Positions 52,103-60,693 of a DNA stretch of 64,000 nucleotides are shown one piece after another. The position numbers were made by a program, and so were the translations under genes. Under the pieces are notes generated by a model that was not told the origin of the DNA, searched no databases, and saw nothing but the letters and a program-made list of their open reading frames with translations. Origin of the DNA: Pseudomonadota bacterium (GTDB lineage Bacteria; Pseudomonadota; Alphaproteobacteria; Rhizobiales; Rhizobiaceae). The stretch spans positions 1 to 64,000 of the forward strand of contig JAEYDD010000033.1 of the NCBI GenBank assembly GCA_023404095.1. The letters run 5' to 3'. Positions within the stretch are counted from its first letter, which is position 1; every line of letters begins with the position of its first letter.

Positions 52103-52561
52103 GTGCATCTCGATGCATTCGACCGGAAATTGCTCGCGCTCCTGCAGCAGGATGCGCGCCTGACGAACAACGAGCTCTCGGAGCGGATCAATCTCTCGGC
52201 CTCGCAATGCTCGAGGCGGCGGTCGCGCCTGGAGGGGGAGGGGATCATCCGTGCCTACCGGGCCGAACTTGACCGCGAGAAGCTCGACCTTGGCATCGTC
52301 ATCATCGTCACGGTGACGCTGGCGACGCACAATCGCGACAATGCGCAGCGCTTCGCCCGCCTGATCTCGAGCCTGCCGGAGGTGCTGGAGGCGTTCTCGC
52401 TCACGGGTGAAATGGACTACATCATCAAGGTTGTGGTGCCGAACCTGAAGGCGCTCTCGGCATTCGTGAACGACGTGCTGCTGCCGCACGAATCCGTTTC
52501 CCACGTCAAGACGGCGATCGTGCTGGACACGCTGAAGGAGACCACGGCGCTTCCCGTGTAG
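52103..52561 (+). CDS. Lrp/AsnC-family transcriptional regulator
   Basis: 152 aa. N-terminal HTH (LDAFDRKLLALLQQDARLTNNELSERINLS) and C-terminal RAM ligand-binding domain (ETLATHNRDNA-like strand, EVLEAFSLTGEMDYIIKVV). The start is GTG 52103 with AGGAG eight bases upstream; an in-frame ATG at 52076 is the alternative. Divergent from hppD, so it probably senses tyrosine/phenylalanine-type amino acids and controls that gene. Confidence 0.92.
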   Translation: MHLDAFDRKLLALLQQDARLTNNELSERINLSASQCSRRRSRLEGEGIIRAYRAELDREKLDLGIVIIVTVTLATHNRDNAQRFARLISSLPEVLEAFSLTGEMDYIIKVVVPNLKALSAFVNDVLLPHESVSHVKTAIVLDTLKETTALPV

Positions 52562-52716
52562 CACCAGCCCTTCGCGGTTCTGCGGACCGGGAGGGCCCGG
52601 TTTCGCAACGAACTTTTCCGCATTGAACGTGTATCTCGCGGAACAGAATGGTTGCGAGCGCCGTTGTAGGTTGCATTCAAGAAAGCGTTCATGCTGAGAG
52701 GCAAGGGGACAGGTGG

Positions 52717-52893
52717 ATGGAAAGCCAGAGGCTGATGGAGACGGGTTCGGTTGCGAGCCGCCTTCGTGGAGTGGTTTATACGTATTTTGCAGCAAACATA
52801 GCCGTCGCGGCCCTGCTGTTGACGACGGTGACATCCGACCCGGCGGCAGAGGCCGGGCACATGCATTCGCAGGAAATCGCCAACGCTAGATAG
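52717..52893 (+). CDS. Possible small membrane peptide
   Basis: 58 aa with one hydrophobic segment (YTYFAANIAVAALLLTTVT). GGGGACAGGTGG precedes the ATG. There is no recognised family and the frame may be spurious, but it is the only plausible gene between the Lrp regulator and the MBL hydrolase. Confidence 0.35.
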   Translation: MESQRLMETGSVASRLRGVVYTYFAANIAVAALLLTTVTSDPAAEAGHMHSQEIANAR

Positions 52894-52995
52894 TCTGTGG
52901 TGTTGCGGCATGGCGTGGCGTTGCGCATTGAAGCATGGAACCGGCAGCTCGGAACCTCTATATGCGTGGTAGCCACAAACTCACGCGAGGACCCC

Positions 52996-53643
52996 ATGGG
53001 CATGCTTCAGGCGGGCGTCATCCCCGTCACTCCTTTCCAGCAGAACTGCACGATTCTCTTCGACATGGACACGAAGGAAGGCGTGATCGTCGATCCGGGC
53101 GGTGACGTCGATGCGATCCTGGAGGCCATCCGCAACAACGCGATCACGCTGAAGGCGATCTGGCTGACACACGGCCATCTCGATCATGCGGGCGGTGCGA
53201 AGGAGCTGAAGGAAGCTCTGGGGCTCGACATCGTCGGGCCGCACAAGGACGATCTGCCGCTGCTGCAGCGCATGGAGACGCAGGCGGAAAAGTTCGGCGT
53301 GGCCATGAAAGTGCAGAACGTCGTTCCCGACCGCTGGCTGGAGGATGGCGACCGCGTGTCCTTCGGCGAACACGAGTTCGAAGTCTACCATACGCCTGGC
53401 CATGCACCGGGGCATGTGATCTTCTTCAACCGGCAGCAGAATTTCGCGCACCTGGGGGACGTGCTCTTTCGTGGATCGGTCGGCCGGACCGACCTTCCGG
53501 GCGGCGACGAGAAGGTGCTACTGGAATCGATCCGCACGAAGGTGCTTCCCCTCGGAGACGAGGTCGGTTTTATCTGCGGCCATGGTCCGGGCGGGCGGAT
53601 CGGCGAGGAGCGGCTGACCAATCCCTTTCTCAGGGGCATTTGA
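52996..53643 (+). CDS. MBL-fold metallo-hydrolase, glyoxalase II-like (YcbL type)
   Basis: 215 aa. Metal motif THGHLDHAGG (about residues 56-65), HTPGHAPGHV, HLGDVLFRGSVGRTDLPGGD and a C-terminal GHGPGG give the complete HxHxDH site. Similar to YcbL and human MBLAC-type hydrolases that act on thioesters such as S-lactoylglutathione. GAGG before the ATG at 52996. Confidence 0.92.
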   Translation: MGMLQAGVIPVTPFQQNCTILFDMDTKEGVIVDPGGDVDAILEAIRNNAITLKAIWLTHGHLDHAGGAKELKEALGLDIVGPHKDDLPLLQRMETQAEKFGVAMKVQNVVPDRWLEDGDRVSFGEHEFEVYHTPGHAPGHVIFFNRQQNFAHLGDVLFRGSVGRTDLPGGDEKVLLESIRTKVLPLGDEVGFICGHGPGGRIGEERLTNPFLRGI

Positions 53644-53677
53644 TCGCCGGGTCGGAAACCCCAGGTGGCTTAGCGAA

Positions 53678-53705
53678 AGGCGGATGGGATCCATCCGCCT
53701 TCTTC
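53678..53705. terminator. Convergent terminator
   Basis: Perfect 10-bp stem AGGCGGATGG / CCATCCGCCT, 3-base loop, then TTCTTCC on the plus strand; it can serve the MBL gene and the convergent BA14K gene. Confidence 0.75.
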
Positions 53706-53726
53706 CATTCAGGCTGTCGGCCGCTA

Positions 53727-54149
53727 TCAGCCGGCGACGCAGAAATGTTCCAGCCCGTCGTAACCGACGAACGTGCCGCTGCGCGGGTTGAACGAACGGT
53801 AGGTGCCCTCGCAGTAGCGGTACCATTCCGGGGTCCAGGGCTCGAAGGTGCGTACCGCGACCGGCGCCGACCGGTAAACGGGAGCCGGACGATAGACGCG
53901 GCGCTCCGGATAGTATTCGGGCTCCACATAGACGCGGCGCGGCTGGGCGCGATAGTAGCCGCCGTCATTGGCAATGGCGCTCCCGACGATCACTCCAGTG
54001 ACGAGACCGGCAGCTCCTGCCGCCCAGGCTGCGTCATTGTTGTGGTGATGCCGGCGCCAGCGATCGCCAGCTTCGGCGACGCCAAACGACGTTACCGTGG
54101 TCGCAGCGACTGCGGCTGCCAGCACAACTGTCTTCAAGAACCTGTTCAT
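53727..54149 (-). CDS. BA14K-family exported protein
   Basis: 140 aa. Signal peptide (FLKTVVLAAAVAATTVTSFG, cut near VAEAG), then a His/Arg segment, a tyrosine/proline-rich linker and the BA14K motif WTPEWYRYCEGTYRSFNPRSG...YDGLEHFC. The family is known in Brucella and other Rhizobiales as an immunoreactive protein. Cell envelope role is likely, function unknown. Confidence 0.85.
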   Translation of the reverse strand: MNRFLKTVVLAAAVAATTVTSFGVAEAGDRWRRHHHNNDAAWAAGAAGLVTGVIVGSAIANDGGYYRAQPRRVYVEPEYYPERRVYRPAPVYRSAPVAVRTFEPWTPEWYRYCEGTYRSFNPRSGTFVGYDGLEHFCVAG

Positions 54150-54228
54150 TTTGCTCGTCCCTGACAAGGCCGACTATCGGCTTCCATGCCATCGAGATTA
54201 GGGGCGGGTGCATGAATGTGCGCTGAAC

Positions 54229-54254
54229 AAAAAAAACCCGGCAGAAATGCCGGG
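54229..54254 (-). terminator. Terminator of the cold-shock gene
   Basis: 6-bp GC stem (CCCGGC / GCCGGG), 6-base loop and eight T residues on the minus strand just downstream of the cold-shock gene. Confidence 0.9.
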
Positions 54255-54280
54255 CCACAACAGTTGTGTTGCAGTGCGCC

Positions 54281-54496
54281 TTAGCCGGCGATCTGCAGAT
54301 TGACCGCCTTCGGTCCCTTGCCGCGACGATCCGGCTCGGTCTCGAAGCTTACCTTCTGGTTTTCAGAAAGGCCGTTCAGGCCAGATGCCTGTACGGCGGA
54401 GATGTGTACGAAGATATCCGCACCACCATTGTCGGGCTTGATGAATCCGAAGCCCTTTTCGGTGTTGAAGAATTTTACGGTGCCAGTTTCGGCCAT
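54281..54496 (-). CDS. CspA-family cold-shock protein
   Basis: 71 aa OB-fold nucleic-acid-binding protein. RNP1 GFGFIKP and RNP2 DIFVHIS are intact. Acts as an RNA chaperone during cold shock or growth resumption. A long leader of several hundred bases lies upstream, as expected for temperature-regulated csp mRNAs. Confidence 0.95.
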   Translation of the reverse strand: MAETGTVKFFNTEKGFGFIKPDNGGADIFVHISAVQASGLNGLSENQKVSFETEPDRRGKGPKAVNLQIAG

Positions 54497-54947
54497 GCGT
54501 CAGGTCCTTTTCTCTCTGCCCGATATGGCGGCGGGCAGCATTACGGTTTGCCCCAAACGGGGCGTGAGGCAGGCAGTTTCGATGTGAGGAAAGGGTCCTG
54601 TTTTACCGCAGCCAGCCAAGCGATGTTCCAAAAGAACATATCAGCACGGCTGCCCGGATTTTCTCGCGTCTCCGGCGCGCTTTTATTCTAAGGTCTTCCC
54701 GTGTTCGCAAATTGCCCGAACGGACGAAGAGTGCTGTGTTTATCATGAATTGGCAAGCAAAAGTTTCATACTTCTGATATGCAGCCTCAATTCGGCCGAT
54801 TTCGATGCCGTGCCGTAATACTGTTGCAACATTCTGGCACAATCGCAAAGCAGCGCGGAAAAATATATTCGGATTGCGGCTCTATAAATTGCAGGCGATG
54901 AAGCATCGCGTGTCAGCTTTCATTTACATGTGTAACAACGGCGCGGT
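54497..54947. other. Long untranslated region upstream of the cold-shock gene
   Basis: 451 bases without a credible gene. The part from about 54700 to 54900 is AT-richer; a stable hairpin GCCCC-gttt-GGGGC lies around 54549-54563. It probably holds the promoter and a cold-responsive 5' leader, and the terminator of the DMT gene was not found. Confidence 0.5.
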
Positions 54948-55847
54948 CTAAGTCGGCGCGGCGCTGCGTTTCTTGGCTCTGGCGAATTCTGGCACGAGTT
55001 CGGTCGCCAGCATCGCCACGAAGATGATCGCGCATCCGACATAACCGGCCGCGCCGATGCTGTCGCCCATGATGAGCACACCGAAGATGGCGGCGAACAG
55101 CGCTTCGCTGGACAGGAAGATCGCCGCCTGCGGCGCGGTCGTATAGCGCTGGGCGACGTTCTGGCACATGAAGGCGAGGCCGCTGGAAAAGAAGCCGGAA
55201 AACAGGATTTCCGGCAGCGCTCCGCTGATGGCCGAAAGACTGATCGGCTCGATGGTGGCGGCAATGGTGCAGCCCAGGATCGCGCAGACGGCAAACTGGA
55301 CGGCCGAAAGTGCCAGTGGACGTTGTGAGCGCCCCGCAAACGTGCCGACGCAGATCATCTGCACCGACCACAGGAAGGCGCAGGCGATCGTGAGAAGGTC
55401 TCCGACCGTCAGACGCGAGAAGGCGCCGCCGCTCAAAAGGAATATTCCGGCTGTCGCCATCAGCGCCGCCGGCCAGACCACCCAGTGAGGCTGTTTGCGA
55501 AGGACGAACGTGGTCAGGATCGGCGTGAAGACGACATAGAGGCCCGTCAGGAAGCCGGAATTGGTAACTGTCGTGGTTAGCAGCCCGACCTGTTGGGTGG
55601 CGGCGGCGGCAAAGAGGGCAAGCCCGGTGGCGACAAAGCCGAGCCAGTCGCCGCGCGTGGCCGGCTTGCTGGCTCGTCTGTTTTCGGCCAGCGCAAAGGG
55701 CAGGGCCACGAATGTGGCGACGGCGAATCGCAGGCCGATGAACCAGATCGGGCCCAGCGTCTCCATGGCGGTTGCCTGAGTGATGAAACCCGCGCCCCAG
55801 ATGGCGCCGGTCAACAGCAGAAGAAGATTCGCCTGAAGGCGGGACAA
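54948..55847 (-). CDS. DMT-superfamily transporter (EamA type)
   Basis: 299 aa with ten hydrophobic helices in two EamA repeats (LTGAIWGAGFITQATAME and FLWSVQMICVGTFAG). Conserved motif VTNSGFLTGLYVVFTPIL in the first half. Likely exports a metabolite or imports a sugar/nucleotide; the substrate cannot be predicted. Confidence 0.88.
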   Translation of the reverse strand: MSRLQANLLLLLTGAIWGAGFITQATAMETLGPIWFIGLRFAVATFVALPFALAENRRASKPATRGDWLGFVATGLALFAAAATQQVGLLTTTVTNSGFLTGLYVVFTPILTTFVLRKQPHWVVWPAALMATAGIFLLSGGAFSRLTVGDLLTIACAFLWSVQMICVGTFAGRSQRPLALSAVQFAVCAILGCTIAATIEPISLSAISGALPEILFSGFFSSGLAFMCQNVAQRYTTAPQAAIFLSSEALFAAIFGVLIMGDSIGAAGYVGCAIIFVAMLATELVPEFARAKKRSAAPT

Positions 55848-56055
55848 GACGGATCCTCGAATTTCGCGATTGGATTGGGCTTGCGGTTAGCACTTGCTTT
55901 CAAGACAGGCAAGCTGGCGCCCGGATGCGTCGTTGCTGTACAAAAGTTCTTCGATGATGGCGGATGTATCTTGCTTGAAGCTCGTAGAGCCACGCCCAAG
56001 TACGAAGGGACCTTTCGAAGACTGGTCGGCTGCCGGCTGGAGCTGCAGTGAACGG

Positions 56056-57234
56056 CTAAAGCGACGAAGGGGCGCGGTAGAGACGCAGCAGTTGTCCGTC
56101 CTCGCCGTCGGTCAGCAGCAGCACGGAGCCGTCCGGCGCGACTTTGACATCCCGCAGTCGCCCGTATTCTCCGTCGAGCAGGCGCTCTTCGCTCACGATG
56201 GCACCGGCGTCGTCGCGTTCCAATCGTGCGAGCAGCTGGTATTTCAGCGCGGCGACGAGCAAGTTGCCGTCCCATTCCGGAAACATCGCGCCGCGATAGA
56301 CCGCGATCGCGCCGGGGGCAATGGAAGGATCCCAGTAGTAAGCGGGCTGCTCGTAGCCGTCCTTGGAGGTGCCCTCACCGATTTCCGCCCCGGAATACTG
56401 CTTGCCGTAGCTGATGATCGGCCAGCCGTAGTTCTTGCCTGGCTGCGGATAGTTTACTTCGTCGCCACCGCGCGCGCCGTGCTCGACGGTCACAAGCGTC
56501 CCGTCTTTCGGATCGATGTCGATGCCCTGAGGGTTGCGATGGCCTTTCGACCAGATTTCCGGCAGGCCGCCATTGAGGTCGGCGTAGGGGTTGCTCCCCG
56601 GAGTGGTTCCGTCCGGATTGATGTGGAGGATTGCCCCGGCGTGATCGCGCGGATCCTGCGCCCGGTCCCGCTGGCCCCGGTCCCCGATGCCGAAGAAGAG
56701 ACTGCCGTCGGCGGAGACGGCGATACGGGAGCCGAAGTGCTGCCCCCGGCCGGTCAGCCGATTCATGACGAAGATCTGCCGAACCTCTTCCAGGCTTTTC
56801 TCGTCGTTTGACAATCGGGCGCGGGCGACGGCTGTTCCGGCTCCGCCGCGTCCGGGTGCGCTGTAGGTGAGAAACAGGATCCGGCTCGTCGAAAAATCGC
56901 GGGCCAGCGCCACATCGAGCAGTCCTCCCTGGCCCCTGGCCGCGACGCCCGGCACGCCCCTGATCGGGTCCGAGGCCCTTCCGTCCCGCACGATGCGCAG
57001 CGCTCCGCGCTTCTCGGTGATGATGTAGGCGCCGTCCGGCAGGACCTCGACCGCCCAGGGGCTGGCCAGACCGGTTGCGAGGGGCTCCACCAGAAGGCTC
57101 GCCTTCTTGCTTGGCACCTGCCTGACGTCCGCCGAGGCCGGCGCAAGCATGCACGACAGCAGCAGGAGCGAGGTGCCCCAAAGGCGGCCGATCGTTGCAA
57201 GTCGTTTGCCGGGTCGGAAATCGGTAGACATCAT
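56056..57234 (-). CDS. PQQ-dependent sugar dehydrogenase-like protein (soluble, YliI/Gdh type)
   Basis: 392 aa from ATG 57234 (AAGGAG nine bases upstream). N-terminal signal (GTSLLLLSCMLAPASADV). Six-blade propeller with motifs ALARDFSTSRILFLTYS, GQHFGSRIAVSADGSLFFGIGDRG, HRNPQGIDIDPKDGTLVTVEHGARGGDE and YGWPIISYG. Periplasmic oxidation of aldoses with PQQ is known for the family; cofactor supply cannot be judged here. Confidence 0.88.
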   Translation of the reverse strand: MMSTDFRPGKRLATIGRLWGTSLLLLSCMLAPASADVRQVPSKKASLLVEPLATGLASPWAVEVLPDGAYIITEKRGALRIVRDGRASDPIRGVPGVAARGQGGLLDVALARDFSTSRILFLTYSAPGRGGAGTAVARARLSNDEKSLEEVRQIFVMNRLTGRGQHFGSRIAVSADGSLFFGIGDRGQRDRAQDPRDHAGAILHINPDGTTPGSNPYADLNGGLPEIWSKGHRNPQGIDIDPKDGTLVTVEHGARGGDEVNYPQPGKNYGWPIISYGKQYSGAEIGEGTSKDGYEQPAYYWDPSIAPGAIAVYRGAMFPEWDGNLLVAALKYQLLARLERDDAGAIVSEERLLDGEYGRLRDVKVAPDGSVLLLTDGEDGQLLRLYRAPSSL

Positions 57235-57364
57235 ATGCGCTCGCTCCTTCGCTTTCATCCTAACTGTAAAGATCTGTATGCGATTTCAAGGTGCTGTCAC
57301 GAAAGGATGATCGCGGTGTTTCAGCTGCAAGCGGCGGGCCTGAGGTGCCGAGGCCGGCATGCGT

Positions 57365-57802
57365 TCAGGCTTCGCTGCGCCACGTAACGTTCGGCGATGG
57401 ACCGCCGTTCGAACTGCGGCCGGCGAGCTGGCTGAGGCCCGCAAGCGTGATGAGGCCACTGAGCCCGATCGCGGTTGCCAGACGACGATCGAGGGAGGTC
57501 TCCTTGTCGCCGTCAAAATTCGTGCTTGCCGTCGTCATCGTGTCGATGCCGTCGACGGCATGAAGGTCTGCAGTGGTGTAGGAGGCCGGTGCCGAACGGT
57601 GCAGGTCCAGTAAGAGCGTTGTCTCTCCGAACTTGCCCTGCAGGATGGAGCGCTCATCGTCGAAGGTCGCTGCAGAAGCGACATTCATGAGGCCTACGAT
57701 CATCAGCACGCAGGCTGCAAGTGCCGTAACGGTGATATAGACGACAGCACGGCTTTCGCGCCTGCGGCCATCCCTGACCATCTTCTCGTCGTCGATGAAC
57801 AT
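57365..57802 (-). CDS. Membrane-anchored hypothetical protein
   Basis: 145 aa, GGGGAGAAGAAG directly before the ATG. One N-terminal helix (VVYITVTALAACVLMIVGLM, about residues 20-39) and a second weaker hydrophobic stretch near 108-122 (LATAIGLSGLITLAGLS). The middle is acidic. Not recognised. Confidence 0.65.
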   Translation of the reverse strand: MFIDDEKMVRDGRRRESRAVVYITVTALAACVLMIVGLMNVASAATFDDERSILQGKFGETTLLLDLHRSAPASYTTADLHAVDGIDTMTTASTNFDGDKETSLDRRLATAIGLSGLITLAGLSQLAGRSSNGGPSPNVTWRSEA

Positions 57803-58026
57803 CTTCTTCTCCCCTGGCTTGCGTCAGATTGGGCTTGGCGCCTTGTTGGGGGGTAGAAGGCACGCCGAAATCGGCGTCAGGGGGACTGAAATGGGGCGTC
57901 CCTCGACCGATGTTGTGGTGATATCGTGGCGTGCGAAAAAAAGCTCGTACACGCCGGAGTTCTGCGAATAGAAAGCTTGTCGTGCCCGTCTAGGGCAGAT
58001 GGTGCACTTGCTTCTTCAGGTGCTCG

Positions 58027-58920
58027 TCAGCCGGCGCGGCGTCCGAACGAACGACGGCCGCGCGTCACGGCGGCTTCGTTCGGCAGGGTGGCCGGCCCAC
58101 CCATGGGCGTCTCGTCGGGATCGGGAAAGTCGAGGCCGAACGAGGTAGGCGCCAGTTGGGGGCGGGCGAGCAGGTATCCCTGCATGAGCGGCATGCCGAT
58201 CTCCCGACAAAGCTCCATCTGCCACGCCTCCTCGATGTTGGAAACGATCGGACGAATGCCCTCGCGCTCGAGCTGGGCGACGATGACCCGCAGCAGGGCC
58301 GCGGCTGTCGGCTGCCGGCCGAGGCGCTGTACCCAGATCGGATCGAACTTCAGGAGATCGGGCGCCAGCCGCGAAAGGCGCGCGAGATCGCCGTCCTGGG
58401 CGGCATATCCGTCGATGGTGACGAGAAAGCCCGCATCGTGCAGATGGCGGGAAAGATGCGTCGCCGAGCCGTTCTCGTCGTCCGGCAATTCGCGAATTTC
58501 GCAGGCGATCGATGACGGGGCAAGTTCTGCTTCATGTGCAGCGAGCCGCATGCGATCGATTTCCTGGCGGATCGCATGGGCGGACTGAAAAAGGCCGGGC
58601 TGCGAATTGACCAGCAGCACCGCATGGGGCTTGCAAAGACTGCCGGCGTTCAGGATATGCAGGCTGCGACACAGGCTGTCGACCATCGCCCGGTCGTCCT
58701 GCGGGACAAGGGCGAGGAAATCGGGCGGCGCCACGAGCGCGCCATCGCATTCGACGCGAACGAGCCCCTCGATGGCCTCCAGCGAGAAGATGCCCTCGGA
58801 TGTCTCGCGCAGGATCGGCTGGAAGGCGGATTTGAGGGTGTAAGGGCCGTAACTGGCGGTGGCGATGCCGTCGGCGTCGCGGTTCAGATTGGCGAATATG
58901 CTGCGTTCTGTCATTGGCAT
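58027..58920 (-). CDS. Degenerate EAL-domain protein
   Basis: 297 aa. Fold-level similarity to EAL phosphodiesterases is seen from AFQPI through to MQGYLLARP, but catalytic motifs are changed: SLEAIEGL instead of FEALxR, CEIRELP for EITE, and IDGYAAQDGDLA for DDFGxGxSS. It is probably a c-di-GMP binding or protein-interaction domain without phosphodiesterase activity. Proline/arginine-rich C-terminus. Start uncertain (ATG 58914 is also possible). Confidence 0.82.
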   Translation of the reverse strand: MPMTERSIFANLNRDADGIATASYGPYTLKSAFQPILRETSEGIFSLEAIEGLVRVECDGALVAPPDFLALVPQDDRAMVDSLCRSLHILNAGSLCKPHAVLLVNSQPGLFQSAHAIRQEIDRMRLAAHEAELAPSSIACEIRELPDDENGSATHLSRHLHDAGFLVTIDGYAAQDGDLARLSRLAPDLLKFDPIWVQRLGRQPTAAALLRVIVAQLEREGIRPIVSNIEEAWQMELCREIGMPLMQGYLLARPQLAPTSFGLDFPDPDETPMGGPATLPNEAAVTRGRRSFGRRAG

Positions 58921-59225
58921 CGTCCGGCACGTCCTGAACGTCAGGTGGCCTCGCCGATACTATTCATGCATGCATTAACCCTCCCTGAACATTTCCCCTC
59001 AAATGCGGGGGAGGGTGCGCGGGAGGGCACACGATTCATCTGCCCTGCTGATGGTGTCCATGAATTCTCCTAATCCGACGGCGAATGCCGGCTTTCGCCG
59101 CTCTTTTTCGAGTGCCGAGCCTTGCAAGACGGGTGCAGTTTGGCCATAGACCTATCCGCCATGGGACAGCCGCGGCCGGCCCATGGCCTCAAGCTGTCTT
59201 TGAACCCGAAAACGGACAATCGACC
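58921..59225. other. Intergenic region between the EAL gene and the aminotransferase
   Basis: 305 bases between divergent genes; it holds G/C-rich imperfect repeats near 58990-59035 (CCCCTC and GGGGGAGGG runs) and should contain two promoters. No gene is supported. Confidence 0.4.
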
Positions 59226-60428
59226 ATGGCCTTTCTTGCCGACGCCCTTTCCCGTGTGAAGCCTTCCGCCACCATCGCCGTCTCGCAGAAGGCGCGCGAG
59301 CTCAAAGCGAAAGGCCGTGACGTGATCGGCCTCGGCGCCGGCGAGCCGGATTTCGACACGCCCGACAACATCAAGCAGGCTGCGATCGAGGCGATCAAGC
59401 GCGGCGAAACGAAGTACACGCCCGTCTCCGGCATTCCCGAACTGCGCGAGGCGATCGTCAAGAAGTTCAAGCGCGAGAACAACCTCGAATACACCGCCGC
59501 CCAGACGATCGTCGGCACCGGCGGAAAGCAGATTCTTTTCAACGCCTTCATGGCGACGCTGAATCCGGGCGATGAAGTCGTGATCCCCACCCCTTACTGG
59601 GTTTCCTATCCGGAGATGGTGGCCCTGTGCGGTGGCACGCCGGTGTTCGTGGCCACCACGCAGGAGAACAAGTTCAAGCTGACGCCGGAGGATCTCGACC
59701 GTGCGATCACGCCGAAGACGAAGTGGTTCATCTTCAACTCGCCGTCCAACCCGTCGGGTGCCGCCTATTCGCATGACGAACTGAAGGCCCTGACCGACGT
59801 GCTCCTGAAGCATCCGCATGTCTGGATCCTGACCGACGACATGTATGAGCACCTGACCTATGGCGACTTCAAGTTCGCCACCCCGGTCGAGGTCGAGCCG
59901 AAGCTCTACGACCGCACGCTGACGATGAACGGCGTCTCCAAGGCTTATGCTATGACCGGCTGGCGTATCGGCTATGCCGCGGGCCCGCTGAGCCTGATCA
60001 AGGCAATGGACATGATCCAGGGCCAGCAGACCTCAGGCGCATGCTCGATCGCGCAGTGGGCAGCCGTCGAGGCGCTGAACGGCACGCAGGCGTTCATCCC
60101 CGAGAACAAGAAGATCTTCGAGGGCCGCCGGGACCTCGTCGTCTCCATGCTCAACCAGGCCAAGGGCATCGAGTGCCCCTCGCCGGAAGGTGCGTTCTAC
60201 GTCTACCCGTCGTGCAAGGGCCTGATCGGGAAGACTGCGCCGTCGGGCAAGGTCATCGAGACCGACGAGGACTTCGTCTCCGAGCTGCTCGAAGCGGAAG
60301 GCGTGGCGGTCGTTCACGGTTCGGCCTTCGGTCTCGGCCCCAACTTCCGCATCTCCTATGCGACCTCGGAAGCGCAGCTGGAAGAAGCCTGCAAGCGCAT
60401 CCAGCGCTTCTGCGCAGCCTGCAAGTAA
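59226..60428 (+). CDS. aatA: Aspartate aminotransferase (class I, fold type I)
   Basis: 400 aa from ATG 59226. Transfers the amino group between aspartate and 2-oxoglutarate. Class I-gamma signature: GAGEPDFDTPDNIK, TPVSGIPELREAI, PTPYWVSYPEMV, FNSPSNPSGAAY, PLP-binding Lys in NGVSKAYAMTGWRIGY and RISYATSEAQLEEA. Typical rhizobial aatA. Strong terminator follows. Confidence 0.96.
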   Translation: MAFLADALSRVKPSATIAVSQKARELKAKGRDVIGLGAGEPDFDTPDNIKQAAIEAIKRGETKYTPVSGIPELREAIVKKFKRENNLEYTAAQTIVGTGGKQILFNAFMATLNPGDEVVIPTPYWVSYPEMVALCGGTPVFVATTQENKFKLTPEDLDRAITPKTKWFIFNSPSNPSGAAYSHDELKALTDVLLKHPHVWILTDDMYEHLTYGDFKFATPVEVEPKLYDRTLTMNGVSKAYAMTGWRIGYAAGPLSLIKAMDMIQGQQTSGACSIAQWAAVEALNGTQAFIPENKKIFEGRRDLVVSMLNQAKGIECPSPEGAFYVYPSCKGLIGKTAPSGKVIETDEDFVSELLEAEGVAVVHGSAFGLGPNFRISYATSEAQLEEACKRIQRFCAACK

Positions 60429-60456
60429 GCAGCCGGTAACGACGACGATCAAAACG

Positions 60457-60483
60457 AAACCCGCCAGCAATGGCGGGTTTTTT
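60457..60483 (+). terminator. Terminator of aatA
   Basis: Stem AAACCCGCC / GGCGGGTTT with a 6-base loop and a TTTTTT tail. Confidence 0.92.
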
Positions 60484-60657
60484 CGTGGAGCGCGGCATGC
60501 TCGGAAAGCGATTCAAGTCGCTGCGGGGGCGATTCCGGAATCTTGTCTAACTAACTGAAATCATTAGCCTGGCGCTTGTCTGTTGCTGTCGTCGACCGGC
60601 ACTTTGACTGGTCCTCGCCGCATGCCCATTGACGGTGCATGGGGATACGATTAGATG

Positions 60658-60672
60658 GTTGCATCATGCAAC
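60658..60672. promoter_or_regulatory. MarR-type palindromic operator
   Basis: GTTGCAT-C-ATGCAAC, a perfect 7-bp dyad just upstream of the MarR-GNAT gene start, typical of autoregulatory MarR sites (TTGCAT...ATGCAA). Confidence 0.65.
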
Positions 60673-60693
60673 TTAATCGAGGTCGTATCGATC

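Noticed and set aside
53678..53705. Palindrome as a regulatory operator
   Set aside because: Its place between convergent gene ends and its stem-loop shape fit a terminator better.
54603..54848. Possible 81-aa gene upstream of the cold-shock gene
   Set aside because: No ribosome binding site, no recognisable domain, and the region is better explained as promoter and leader.
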